This document shows positions 1 through 12,222 of a stretch of DNA of 64,000 nt, piece by piece; within the stretch, counting starts at the first letter, position 1, and each line of letters starts with the position of its first letter. A program made the position numbers and the translations under genes. The DNA is from Ilyonectria destructans (lineage: Eukaryota > Ascomycota > Sordariomycetes > Hypocreales > Nectriaceae). Below the pieces are notes generated by a model. The model was not told the origin of the DNA. It saw nothing but the letters and a program-made list of their open reading frames with translations, and searched no databases. Location of the stretch: NCBI GenBank assembly GCA_020740775.1, contig JAHEWK010000002.1, forward strand, positions 4,402,001-4,466,000, written 5' to 3'.

Positions 1-430
1 TGCTTTGTAAATTTAGTGAAACTTGAGATCCTGTTCAGTATCACGAAATGGCGCCGGGTACCTGCAAGGTTCATGCACAGGGCGCCGATGACGAACGTGG
101 ATGGATGACTAAGCTCCGATCGCAAGCTGCCTTTCTTTGTCTCTCGTCCTCGACATGCCACTTCGAACTCCATTCTCCCATCTCACCATTTCGAAACATC
201 ACATAGAGCGACAAGCGACGAATCACCGATCCCCACATTCTACGAGATCGTGCGAGTTGACGCCGTTATGCACGACGAATACGGTGCGCGATCCTCGGAT
301 CGCGGGAGGGACTCCAACCGGAGGCCCCAGGACCAGGACTTCCAAGAGCGACAGGACGCCTACCGATCGCGGCAGGGTAATGCCACAGCCCGCGCCTCAG
401 AAAGACATTGAATAATCGAGAAGGACCATC
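1..430. other. 5' flank of the RBM5-like gene
   Basis: No coding region is supported here. The stretch lies directly upstream of the first ATG of the splicing-factor gene and should hold its promoter and 5' UTR. An open frame crosses it but has no recognisable protein features. No clear TATA box or repeat was seen. Confidence 0.5.
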
Positions 431-3192
431 ATGGATCATTTGAGCTTGACGGCTAACTTCCCCACGGGACGTCGAGATCAATCTAGGTCTCCGCCCCGCC
501 AAGCCTTTCCCGACGACTCAAGGGGCAGAGACTCGCGATACCAGGGCGACGAGATGCACCACGAGAGGGACTACGACGGCCGCCATGACCAAGGCGACGA
601 GAGATATTCGAAAAGGGGCGGCACCTCGCGGGGTTCGAGACATTATGCCCAGGATGAGCACGACTACGGTGGCATGTACGACGAGGGATACCAAGGCGAG
701 GGTGATTACGGTCGTGACCGCTATGGTGACGAGAGCTATCAGCGCGAACGCTCAAGATACCGAGACGGCGATGACAGAGAATCTCGATCGCGTTCTGACA
801 GCCGCCACAACCGGAGTGGCTCCCATAGTCCGACACGGGAAGCTGGGAAGCCTAGCGACACGGTCATCCTCGAGGGCCTGCCATTCAACGTGTCGTCGAG
901 TGAGGTTGGTACCCTGCTGATCTGAGCGATTGCTTCAACACCGATGACGAAGCTTTTGGTCATCGACCTGGAGCCAGTTGTCCACCCGCATCTCCTCTAT
1001 GCCGTTGCGCTCCCTTCGGGGAGCTTGTCCTCAGACCACGAACATTGTCGCCACGACCTGCTCGATGTACGGCCCGCTTTGATGGTTCGCAATGACTAAT
1101 TGAAGAACCTGCAGCTGCGCGAAAGCCTCCTAAAACACTCCGTCGCCGCCGAGTTTCCGTCCATTGACGTCCGAGTCACCTCTTCTAGAGGTAAGTGACT
1201 TACAATGATACTCCAGTGGCTCTTAACGCACGTCTAACACACGACAGGGCATTGTCGGGCGTTTGTTCAGTTTCAAGAAGTCGACCACGCTGTCATCTTC
1301 ATGAAAGAGCATTATCCAAAGCTTTATCTTGAGTTGGCGTACTCCACTGATGACGTGCCAGACGGGAAGTTTGAGGCATACATACACTATGCCCGCAACC
1401 GAGAGAGCCGAGAGGATGTAGACCCCCGAGCGGCCGGTGGCAGCAATTGGATCTGTCCGACAGTGAGTACCTGCGACTCCCTTACCTATCACTCCCCTGA
1501 CGGTTTGCAGTGCGACTTCTCCAACTACTCGACGAGGATCAAGTGCAAGATTTGCGGTGGCCCTCAGGGTGGTGAGTCCCTATCCCCAACCGACCAATTC
1601 CTAGCTAACGACATGGTGCCTAAGTCTCGAACTGGCAACAAAACCTGACTGGCGTGACTGATGCTGCCAACGTGCCATCTCAGATTCTTGTCGTCTACCC
1701 CCTGGCTCCCTTTGTCAACGAGGACATGTTTATAAACGACATCAAGCGCCTAGAGGTTGAGAAAGTGGACAACGTCAAGGACAATTCCAACGGAGCGCCA
1801 AAACTCAAGTCAACCGCACCCACTGGCGACACATCGAGATACGGTGCCCGACCTGGCTCATTGCATCGTGTGTTTTTAATGCGCGACACGAACTCGGACG
1901 AATCCTTCAAGTATGGGTTTGTCGAGTTTTGGACTCTGGAGGACGCTGCTGCTGCCGTGGCCAAGTTCCAAAAGTCACGATCCTTCATGGTTGCGGCATG
2001 CCCAGTCACAGTCTCTACCATTCACATGGGTGTTTTTGTGCCGGAGGAGCGAGAGGTGACACCCGCCATTGAACGCATGTCCTTCAACCCCCTGTTCAAC
2101 CCGAGCCTCCGTGTACGATATCGGGATCTTCACGTCTACCCCAGCCAACAAATTGTGACACCACGCCCCCCCGGCGGTGGCGATGCCGCAAAATCAGCTA
2201 CTGATGAGGCTGACGATGGTAAAAAGTCGAAGAAGCGGAAGGCCGAAGGAACCCCTGCTGGAGCTGCAACCAAGAAACTCGTGCCCATGGCCGGACAGAT
2301 GGCTATGTGGCAACGCAAGAGGGGTGAGCTCCGAGGCGATGGCCGTGGTCCAAGTGACAGTGGATCGCAGAATGCTGGCGGAGATGACCAGGACCGGGCA
2401 CCTGTGCGAATATCACTCTCAGCAAACGGATCCGCAACAGATGCTAAGCCTCAAGGCCCTATAAAGATATCGCTTTCTGGGGCCACGAAGTTAGGCGCCC
2501 CTCAAGACACCATCGCGAGAAAGTCTTTGACTCCCGAACCAACCGCTGCGTCCGACACTAAGACGCAAGCGCAGTCCGACTCGAACACAACAGTCTCGTA
2601 CGTCGACCGAGACCGGTTAATGTGTCTGATTTGCATGCGCAAATACAAGTCGGTAGACGAAGTCAATATCCACGAGAAGTCTCGGAATCACAAAAATGCC
2701 ACTGAGAACGAAGAGCAGGTCAAGGCAGCCCTGCCTAGGCTAGCGGCTCGCGACAAGAGACTCCAGAAGCAGACACCAGAGAACTCAGAGGCTGCAGCCA
2801 CTGCTTCGCAGTACCGAGACCGAGCCAAAGAACGGCGGCAGGTGTACAACCAACCCACCAAGCCCAAGCCTACACCCGGGCAGACGAATAAGCCCAAACA
2901 GCCCCCGAAGCAGGAAGAGAGCGCTCAGCCGGCGAAGCCAGCGCAGTCCAAGGGAGCTGGCATGCTGGCCAAGATGGGCTGGTCCGCTGGTGCTGGTCTA
3001 GGCGCAAATGGTGACGGTCGCACCGAGGCCATCGCCACGAATGCCTACCAGGAGGGTGTCGGCCTGGGCGCTGAGGGCGGCAACTTGGGAGATGCGGCGC
3101 AGCTCGCGGAGCGCAAGACGAAGAACAGCTATACTGACTACTTGAATACTGTTCAAGACAAAGCTAGAGAGCGGTACAACAAGATGGGGTAG
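431..3192 (+). CDS. RBM5/RBM10-like RNA-binding splicing protein (RRM-RanBP2 zinc finger-RRM-C2H2-G-patch)
   Basis: Proposed exons are 431-904, 1115-1190, 1248-1462, 1511-1571 and 1625-3192, with all phases consistent, giving 797 aa. The N-terminus (about 1-145) is rich in Arg, Asp, Ser and Gly with RS-like repeats. RRM1 begins at about 149 (VILEGLPFNV). A RanBP2-type zinc finger follows at about 250-277 (WICPTCDF, then KCKICGG) and is split by an intron between its first two cysteines. A second RRM-like region (ILVVYPLAPF) follows, then a C2H2 finger at about 609-630 (CLICMRKY, IHEKSRNH) and a C-terminal G-patch at about 719-765 (MGWSAGAGLG). This domain order is that of the RBM5/RBM10 family, spliceosome-associated alternative-splicing regulators in the nucleus. 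The GTTGGT donor of the first intron (210 bases) is weak and is the least certain boundary. The family is secure; the specific function in this fungus is inferred. Confidence 0.88.
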
Positions 3193-3624
3193 GTGGTTTG
3201 TCGGGTTGGTCGATTGAGAGGCAGGCAGCTCGAGAGGCGTTTGGTTGCGCTCATCTTTACCTGTACTTTTATGTTACATGGGGCTAGGATGATATTTATG
3301 GAAAGGGTTATACGTATAGAAGGAGAACCAAGGAAGCATGCAAGACTTGAGGGAGAGAACTTGAGACGATGTTTTGCAGATAACAATTAAATTTAGGTAG
3401 CACATCCATCATATATATCTAACGTGCCGATTGCCGATATGGCGGAGGGATTATGTTAAACGAGAAATTATTTCCAATGAGGGTATCGTATATACAAAGG
3501 TTTTCGTCGACGGCATCTTCTTGTCGTCGTCGTCTCGGGATGGTCATATACATACACAAATCCACGTACACCGACGTGGGAAAACACACACGCGCGCATC
3601 GAGCTCAAGCCGGCACACACCCGA
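3193..3624. other. Convergent 3' region between the RBM5-like and protease genes
   Basis: Two genes converge here, so the stretch must hold both 3' UTRs and poly(A) sites. It contains a CGTCGTCGTC run near 3525 and an ACACACACGCGCGC tract near 3586. No further gene was seen. Confidence 0.5.
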
Positions 3625-5319
3625 TTACAGCATCACGGCCACGGCACCGACAGCCATCATGAGCGCGGCCACCGTGGCGGGGGCCAGGTTGCCGGCGGCG
3701 CTGTCGTCGTTTCCGTTCCCGCTGCCTGCGGAATCGTCAGGGGTGGACGTAACGGTGACGGTGGGACGGGTGCCCGACGAGCTCGATTCGGAGCTCGTGG
3801 GGGAAGCCGTGGACTTACTAGCGACGCCGGTGACGTTGGGGAAGTTGGTGTCTCCGGCCTTGAGCTCGACGATGTCGCTGTCGTTGGTGTTGGTGTTGGA
3901 CTCGGCGATGCCGATCTGCTTGTTGACGAGGTCGTAGACGACGTAGGCGGAGCGCAGGAAGGTGTCGCCGAGCAGGGCAAAGTCGGAGTTGTCGACACCG
4001 TAGTCGGACGCGGAGGCGACGCCGAACATGCAGGCGCTGTCCCAGCCGCTGAAGACCTGGCTGAGCTGGGGGTCGCTCATGATCTGGTCCTGGATGGCGG
4101 CGAAGGAGTCGACAACCATCTCGTTCAGGGGGACGCTGATGGTCTTGCCGCTGAAGGTGAAGTCGATGGAGACGCCGTCGCCCTTGGAACCGGCGTAGGC
4201 GCAGTCGACAAAAGGAACGTTGATGCTCTGGACGGTGCGGATGTCGAAGGCGTTCCAGAGGTCCTGGGCCTGGGATTCCGGGAGGAGGCAGATGGTGGAG
4301 CCCGAGTCGAGGATGGCCTTGGCTTCGAAGCTCTCGACGCTGGCATCCTTGGCGCCCGAGACCTTGAATGAGTCCATCTTGACGGTGAAGGAGGTGACGT
4401 TGGTGTCGAGGGACTGGAAGTCGGGCTGGAGAGGAAGGGTGGTGAGCTCGCCGACGAACTTCTTGGTGTCGATGCCGCCGAAGAGGACGGTACCAGAGCT
4501 TGCGCTGAGGTCGTTCTATAAGTACATCAGTCAGTAGAAGTTCTCTCGCACAAGATACGACGAACCGTGCCAATGTGGGAACTTGAGAGCACATGGCAAG
4601 CGGTCAGACGCTACACAGGGAGACTTACCAGGTACAAGCTAAAGGCGTTGGTGTCGATGTAGCCTTGAGACACCATGTTGTCGAGGATGGTGGGATACTC
4701 GACGTCGGCGGCGACGTTGGCAGCAAAACCCAGGCCCATGATACCTGTAGGGCGCACTGACTTAGTGGCGAGGCCGAGCTGCTGGTTCTTGATGGCCTTG
4801 CCGCCGATGGTGACGGTGTCATTGAAGTAGTCACCGCGAATTCGGCGCGTGTCGAGGTAGGTGATGTCGAAGCCGCCTGCGTCGACTAGCTGGTAGGTGT
4901 CGCTGTCTTTAGGGTTGACTGTGGGCAGGTATTAGCATCAACGTCGCATAGGGTCACTGTGAAATCCCCCGACACATGGAGCAATGCGCCGAGTCCCAAT
5001 TCAACTTACAAGTGGTCATGCAGTAGCCATTCGTGTTCTGCAGCGGGATGCTGTTGCACAGATCCGTGTCGACCGAATTGACCCAGGTGTCGCTGCTGCC
5101 CGTGTCGAGCAGGAAGCCAATCTTCTGGCCAGGGGTGCCAATGTCGAACTCGGCATAGTAGCCTCCGCCGGTGATGTTGTTGATGGCGTCGAGGTTCAGC
5201 GTGTTGTCGCGCTTGGTGATGGTGAGGGGGAGGTCGAGCTTGTGCTTGGAGAAGTCGACGGTGAGGGTGCCGGCCGAGGCGTAGGTGGCGGCGAGGGAGA
5301 GGAGCGGGAGAGAGCGCAT
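3625..5319 (-). CDS. GPI-anchored aspartyl protease (yapsin-like, pepsin family A1)
   Basis: Exons are 5319-5010, 4918-4629 and 4515-3625, giving 496 aa. The hydrophobic N-terminus is a signal peptide (about 1-16), followed by a short propeptide with a KR dibasic site at 36-37. The two catalytic aspartates are Asp72 in DTGSSDTW and Asp270 in DSGSTICLLP. The Tyr flap of pepsin-type enzymes falls in the middle exon, as expected. The C-terminus has a Ser/Thr/Pro-rich stretch, then an SGNGND segment and a hydrophobic tail ending in VAVML, the pattern of a GPI-attachment signal. Together these match yapsins, cell-surface proteases that process wall and secreted proteins. Both introns have GTAAGT donors. 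An overlapping 258-codon frame inside the last exon is a shadow caused by high GC. Confidence 0.9.
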
Positions 5320-8300
5320 CGTGAGTTGGTGTGGTTTTGCTGTCGACTCGTCGAGAAGAGGTGACGACGGGATTGTTTTGTCTCGGAAATGGAAAATGTT
5401 TCGGTTCGTCGTCGTCTATGATGGTGTTGTCTAGACCCAAGAATATCCACCCCCCTTGTTGAAGAAGCCTAAGAAAACAAAGACCAGAGGAAGAAAGAAT
5501 GCAAGAGAAAGATTAAACAAAGGAAGAAGAGATGCCCTATGCCCTATGCCCCCAAAAAATGCAAGATCCAACTTCTAGATGCGGCGGGTGAAAGTTGACG
5601 AAAGCGGAAAACGGGGAGATGGGAAAGGTGGGAGTCGGGACAGGGGCATGGAGGGCGTTGAATAATATAGTTACGGGGGGAGTGCAAGCTAGCAGCAGCC
5701 CATCGGGTGTGAGCCAATGGTAGAATGGAATCAATCAGGTGGCTTACAGAGGGCTAGAGTGCTAGGAAGAGTGCTAGAGTAGTACAACAACGTCGGCCGT
5801 CAGTACGCAGCTTGGCAGCGTCACGGTTATGTAGGTACTAGTCCCGCTGGCGCCGGGTCCCCACAATCCACAATCCAACAATCCTCCAGGCCGCCTTTCT
5901 CGCTCTCTCTCATGCCTTGATCCTGGTTTCCCTTGATTCCCTGCTGCTTGGGGGCCATCCAGCTGGTCATCAGTGGTGCAACGTATTTCTTACAACCCTA
6001 CAACAAACCCTGCTCGGCGGCTGGCTGTCGTTCATTCACAGGTCAGCCTTGACGCTGCGCCTCGATTGGCAGCTAGGGCGAGTTAGGTTACAGACAAACA
6101 GGCATTCGTTCAGCCATCCATCCATTCAGCCAGGCAGTCGCTCATTCTTTCATCACTCATTCATTCATTCATTCATTCATTCAATTATTCATTCCGTTCT
6201 CGGTTCGCTGCCCGCCCAGCTTCTTGGCTCACACGGAACCGGTTTGCTGAAACTTGGCAAAGCACAGCAACCCACTTACAACACACAAAGCCAGTCCGCA
6301 ACACGATGGATGCGACAGATGGGCCAGGCAAAAGAGAACCTGCATTGGCGTCGGTCCCGGGGCGTTGGCGTCGAAGCGGCCGGCATCTAAAGTTCCGAGA
6401 CAGCCAGCGTGACGGAGCACGACTGCGGAGCCTCGAACCGGAGCGTCACAGCAGCACACACTCGCCCGGCGTCAGCGTCAGCGCCAGCTACCCGCCGCCT
6501 CCCCACCCCAGAAGAGTGGCAAGCATGATGCCGATTCAACCGGGTGAGACGAACGGGGGACACAGAAGGGTCCATGAATGCCGAGATTCCCTCAGCATTA
6601 TTCGCATTATTCCCGCATATGCAGCCTGCGTTGAAACCCCCAAGAGCAGCCCAGGAGCAGCCCAGACGGCGCAAATAAACTGGCAATAAATGAATAAATG
6701 TCATGACACCCATGACACCCATACTAGGTAGACACTGACGGACTCGCGAAGCCTTCTCAGCCCAAGGTGTCCGCCCAAGATCCCGGACCACATGCGGTGC
6801 AAGGGCCATTTGATTCCCACCTGGGCCTAGGCAGTGGGGAGCTGAGCTTCCGCTCAATTTCTCACCGCAAGTGGAGGGCATTACAGGGCTGAGATTAAGG
6901 GAATCCTCGGCCCAGTCCTTGTAAGGTGGCCCTTATGCTTATGCCCAGGCCCTATATGATCAGGCCCTATTATCCAGCCCCGGGCTCACTCCATGTTCCA
7001 TCGTGGCCCCGTTGGTTCATCCACAGGCCCCGTCTAGTGGATCGGTTGGCTCAGCTTTTCGCCTCGTCTCGTGTGTCTGTATCAGAGCACACCAGAAACC
7101 CCAGAGACGTGATGGGTCATTCATCCTCCATGCTCTCTACGCTGCAACAGGGCCGCTTCTGAAGCTCCGTCATGCGCCGGACTCGGGCCAAAAATCCCAG
7201 ACACGGCCCACTCTCCCGGAGGTGCTGGAGAAGCTGACTCGGCCGGGTAGTCCTCGGTCGCTCATGCGCCACCCAGGCCAGTATTTTCGCCTGGGCCAAC
7301 GTCATGACGAAATATCCAATCCACGACTCCTTGGCGACTTGGCTGGCAGGAGGCACGTAGTGGGCGGTGAGTCGACAACTGGACTGTCTAGCCTCGGTGC
7401 TGCTCCCCCTTCAGTGCTGGCGATAGCTCGCAAGCGTGGCAAATCCTCCCGCTAGATGCAGACTGACGGCACAGCAACTCGATGGAATCATGGACGGGCT
7501 TCCAGCTCCTGCGGGGCGACGACGCTCCTTGTGGCTTGGGTCTAGGCGAGGTGCTGCGGTTAGTTAGCGCTCTTGGAACCTTTGGAGTTGTGGAGGAGCC
7601 TCTGTCTCGTTCCCTCTTGGTGTCGAGTGTCGAGTGTGTTCGGGCTTTGAGACGGCTCAGCCACCCGTCGTTTCGCCACGCCGCGATTGATTCGCACTCA
7701 CGTGTGTGAGTCGTGTATTCAGTTCGTGGTTGCTACCAAGGAAGCCGGCCCGAGCCAGCGAGACTTTTTTCCCATTTTCACTACAGCCACCGCCTCATGT
7801 TGCCAGCAGGTGCATCGAAAGCGAGGTACCCGTCTTACATACCTACATGGACGTCGGGTGGCGCAGAAAATTGATTGATCGGTTCTGATGCAACGCTGAG
7901 GTGCAAATGCTGTGAAAGGATTACGCAAGCGTTGCTGTGGGGGGTGACATCCATCGATCTGAACGATCTGTCTAAAGACGGGGGACGCAAAATTTTTACA
8001 CGAGACGGTTTCGGATCTTTCTCAGATGCCTGACTTCACGGGACAGTCAGTGCTCTAGACCCATAATATCTGGGTTGCACATCGATCTATATGTCGAGGC
8101 TGCTATAACATGAGCATTTGTGAGAACTGATGTAACCTGTGTAGTAGAGTTGTTGCAGCTAGCAGATCAGGGGAAGGCAATCGTGAACTGTACGTCTTGC
8201 AAACCACTGCAACGAGTGGAATCCTAACCACCTGTGTCATAAGCATACTTTGCACCTTCGAGCCTTGTCTTACCACGAAGACCTGAATGGACGTCACTTG

Positions 8301-9173
8301 TCCTCGATCCTCAGGAATCGTCCAGGAACTTGGTAGTCTCTTCAAGGGACAAGTATCCAAGGAAGACGGGGCACCGAATAAGAATAGAATACGGAGTACA
8401 TCGTGGGACTAAGTAGATACAGCTCAACTCGTCGACTTTGGTGGATGCGTGTGTTATGTCGAGCCACGTGCCCTATTGCCTGAAACTGCGATTTGGAACG
8501 TTTCCATGCAGCGAATACGAAGTGTGAGCTCACGATGCACCTCCAAAAAGGCGTGCTCAAAGCTCCCATATTTTTTGACTTTGCAAGTATTGGAGACTGC
8601 ATTTCGCCAATACTAGGAAATACACTAATGTAGAAGACTTCCGAGGGCATGCCTTTGTATATTTACAATAAAGACTCCGGTTAATGGGGACCATATTAGG
8701 CTGTTAGATCACGACACTCGAATAACCCTCGTTTTCGACCCTCAGCAGCAGATAATGTTAAAGTACTTACAAAGCTATACGGTTGAAGCAAATAAAATTG
8801 GATATAGTTCAAATAAACTACCTAGGCGAAACGTACAGTTACATTGATGATAGAGTCCCCTCGTAGAGATGGCGTTGCTCGACCGCGTATAGCAACGAAA
8901 CCGAACTGCTGTATGCAACCGATGCCGTCCTTCCAATCGTCCTCATGCGCAATGGGTATAGCTCATTCTGAACCTCTCGACCGGGATGCCGGTAATCATT
9001 TCTGCCAATTTGTCCCTCGTGCCTCCTTGCTTGCAAGCGTTGTCCTCGCCCCACCGTTTCGTTGTTGATTGAGGTCTTCACCATGACGACCCATCATTAA
9101 TGGCGTATAGTGGTGTATAGTCCATTGCTTCCTGCCGTATCCATATCAAGTTCCGACTTCGCTCTCAGCTGAA
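5320..9173. other. 3.9 kb gene-poor stretch between the protease and ISN1
   Basis: This should contain the protease promoter (near 5320-6000) and the 3' UTR of ISN1 (near 9100). Several frames of 60-164 codons exist on both strands, but none continues across plausible introns or resembles a known protein. The proximal part holds an ATTC microsatellite (described separately). I see no tRNA, repeat family or conserved gene. Confidence 0.4.
6142..6192. repeat. (ATTC)n microsatellite
   Basis: ATTC/CATT units are repeated about ten times with small interruptions, in the upstream region of the protease gene. This is simple-sequence DNA; its length probably varies between strains. Confidence 0.8.
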
Positions 9174-10837
9174 TCAAGACAGTCTCTTTTGCATCAAGTC
9201 CGCCAGCTCATCCAGCAGGTCAACTGTCTCGGCAGGGCTCGCAATCCACGCCGTCGTCCCCACGCTGCGCGCCTTGAAGTCGTTGGATCCGGCACTCAGG
9301 AACTGGTCGCCCACGTGCAAAGTGTTCTCGCCGCGGATTGTGCCGTTGCCGCTCTTGCTGCCGAACCACTGCTGACAGACTGTCACGCCCCAGCTCTTAT
9401 CACCAATGTCGACGAAGACGTCGCGGCCGCCGTTGAAGGCGCAGAACGGCACGCAGCGGGTCGGTACAGAAGGCGGCGACCGGCTGGCGGGGCGGTCATG
9501 GGAGGACCCGAGGTGGCTCAGCTCCAAGATGCGCTGGGCAACGAGTACAGTCTCCTCGAGGCTCTCGCGGGCGATGCGCACATCCGGTGATTTGGGGATG
9601 ATGCCAACGGCGCGGTCCTTGCGAACGATCAGGGCAGGGAGGTTCATGGTTTTGATGCAGTCACGAAGGGCGGACTCGGCTACGTCGAGCAGATTCTCGA
9701 TGTCCTGCTCAGACCAGGACGCCATCTCCGGTGTCAACCAGTTGTTGCGGGGGACGGGCGCTAGTCGGTGAGGCGACGAGGCACAGAACTCAAACAGGTA
9801 GTTCGACTCGCCGCCCATGATGACAATGTTCTGCTTCTGGATGGCGTCCAGATCCGGAGAATCCGCGATGGCGTCCAGCAGGCCGTGGAGGCGCTCATAG
9901 TAGCGGTCAGCCGTGGTGTAGCCGGCGGCTGTGACGATACCAATTTTAATGTTCTTTTGGAGGAGATCTACGAGTTATTAGCTTGTCTCGTTCTTGCAAT
10001 GATGCGGAAAGCCTTACCAAGGAGGCGGGGGATAACGGGGCTCGTGGGGAGCAGACTCTCTCCATCATCATACAACGTCACATCACCATCAAAGGTAGCT
10101 AGTTGCAGTGCTCCGTTGGTAACGGCCATGGTCTGTGCCGAGTTAAGAATTTGTCGAACATCGTTAAACGACGGGGCAACGAATCTCCTCGACGAGATGT
10201 ATCGTTTTCTGTCCTGGTACTTGAAGGCGGCCTCGAGGGGGAGTCTGGTGAAGAAGGGGCCTGCTGTGGGCACCAGCATCCTCAGCTTAGAGGGCAAGTT
10301 GTTGTCATTGCTCTGGCGAGCGACTAGGCAGAGATAAATTAGCCAATTGCTGTGTGAAAACGCGTTCCGGAGGTGCACGTACTGTGGTCGTCAATCATGA
10401 GCTCGACGTCGTGCATAATCTCGGCATAGCGGCGGTGAGCCTCCTCGGCCATCTGGGTGACGCTGGGTCCATCTCCAAAGACACCAGTCGGTTGGGAGTA
10501 GAGAACGAAAGGTACGGCCAAGAGACCCTTGACCCATTCTGCATTTCAATGTCAGCGGAGCGATTCTGTGGTGGTCACGAGGGCGATAGCTGAAGGCGAG
10601 GTTGAAGCGATGCTGATAACGGAGTGGGGCAAGGGAGAGAGGGCATGATGAGCGCCCGGGATGCGAGATCGATCGACAGAATGGGGGGAGAAAGGCATCC
10701 TACCGATAAATTGGTCCCGACGGTGCGTCTTGAGGGCATCTGGAGGTCATTGTGAGTCGGTCATTTTGGCAGAGAAAGATGTTGGCGCTCGGGAGGCAAC
10801 AGGTCAGCTTACACTCGACACGATAACGGGTCGTCAT
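9174..10837 (-). CDS. ISN1: IMP-specific 5'-nucleotidase
   Basis: Exons are 10837-10813, 10739-10704, 10538-10383, 10323-10018 and 9967-9174, giving 438 aa with all phases consistent. The enzyme hydrolyses IMP to inosine and phosphate in purine salvage, in the cytosol. Features of the family are the HAD-like nucleophile segment LATFDGDVTLYDDG, a helical N-terminal part starting MTTRYRVEYALKTHRRDQ, the IVIMGGESNYLFEF segment, and a C-terminal CQQWFG...TLHVGDQFLSAG...TTAWIASP block typical of Isn1. The length is close to the yeast enzyme of about 450 aa. The first two exons are tiny (25 and 36 bases), so the start would be missed by simple frame reading. It was chosen because it restores the conserved N-terminus. 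The gene is divergent from nudF, 1.4 kb away. Confidence 0.92.
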
Positions 10838-12222
10838 GATGGCACTTGTTTTGGAGCACAGCTAGCCGGTAGATGGAGAGGGGAACGGGACTTGAAGGTT
10901 TGGTTCTGAAGCCTAAGCAGAGGAAATATTGTGAGAGAGTAGTGAAAGGAAGAGAGAGAGAAGGGAGGAGTTGAGACAAGGTCCAGTGACTCTGCTGAGG
11001 GGAACTGAAGCCAAAGCCCAAAGATGTCCGGGTGACATGCGGGAGCCGCCGTGGGGCGGGGAACGCCGATGGAGCTCTCCAATTGCCCCAAGGCGGCGGC
11101 GATGCGGGCTGCTATTGGCCGCAACTCCAATCGAACCCCTGGCTGGTGGATAAATACTCGTCATAAGTAAGTTAAGCGGTGATGCACAATCCACATGAGG
11201 CTGTTGGGTGTGTTGGGTGGCCTTTTCAACGACTTACACTGTGGCTGGAGGAGTCATGATTCCAGGAGTTAGTTGTAGAGCGAGGCGGGCCCGGCCGTCT
11301 TGGGAGATTCATACCAGTTCTAGATCCACAAACCTAGTGCTAGCTACCCCAGTTCCATCAGGCACTGTCTATCTGGGAGATAGCCATCCATTACCTAAGT
11401 GTCAGGCACACAATGCGGTCTGGATGTTCTGTATCTGCCTCCTTTCGTAGATAAACCTTGACCTTACCCAACAGGAACACAGCAGCGAAGCCATGTTTTG
11501 CCGCTATCCCCTTTCCTGTCTCTCCCCCAGACCGCAAGTTGAAAGACAAAGGTGGCTACTTGTGTTATCCACCGACCGCGGTGTGCAGCGCAGCCCAACC
11601 CATTCGACGTGTGCTCATGCACCCGGTATCTGCAATTGTGATTTGACCCCGAGCAGTTTGCCGTAAGCTCCTTTATGCTGTGGCCAGCCGGTTTGTGTCA
11701 CGGGTGTCTTGGGCCATTCATGCGTGAGTGTTTGCGGACAAAAATAGTACAAAAGAAAAATGCCACAAAGCATTGACCGTACTGAAATCCAACAATTGAT
11801 GCCTCCGTTTCTTGTTCCAGTGCTTGCCCCAACGAAGGCGTGTTATGCAAACCATGCGTTGTTGCTTGTCGTGGTGCATGGAATGTTGGTAAATTCAACC
11901 AACCTACATCCCACTAAGGGAAAACATTCCGCCGGCCCCGAGCCCACTTCTGACGCGCGCTGCGACGAGAGCTAAGCTGGTGCTTGACAGCGAAGCCCAA
12001 CCGTCACCTTGTTGCTCTCTATCCCGACCGTCCGACTTGCCAAAGCGAAGATCCAGTTGGATGTAGGCTACGACCATGTACTGACCTGTCACCTGCTTGC
12101 GATCCCACCCGATCTCCCCACCCCTACGACAGAGAACCTCGAAATCGGAGGGCGCTGCAAGGTCGGTCTGGCGAACACCCAGTACCGGCTTGTGTGGTGC
12201 CGAACTGCCAACGGTCGCAACA
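10838..12222. promoter_or_regulatory. Divergent upstream region of ISN1 and nudF
   Basis: The 1.4 kb between the two start codons must carry both promoters and 5' UTRs. Short open frames on both strands show no protein similarity I recognise. No convincing TATA box or operator was found. Confidence 0.4.

Noticed and set aside
3818..4594. 258-codon minus-strand frame rich in Arg, His and Leu
   Set aside because: Alternative frame of the aspartyl protease's last exon; crosses its intron and has no protein signature.
6142..6192. ATTC repeats as a CRISPR-like array
   Set aside because: Simple microsatellite with no spacers, in a eukaryotic genome.
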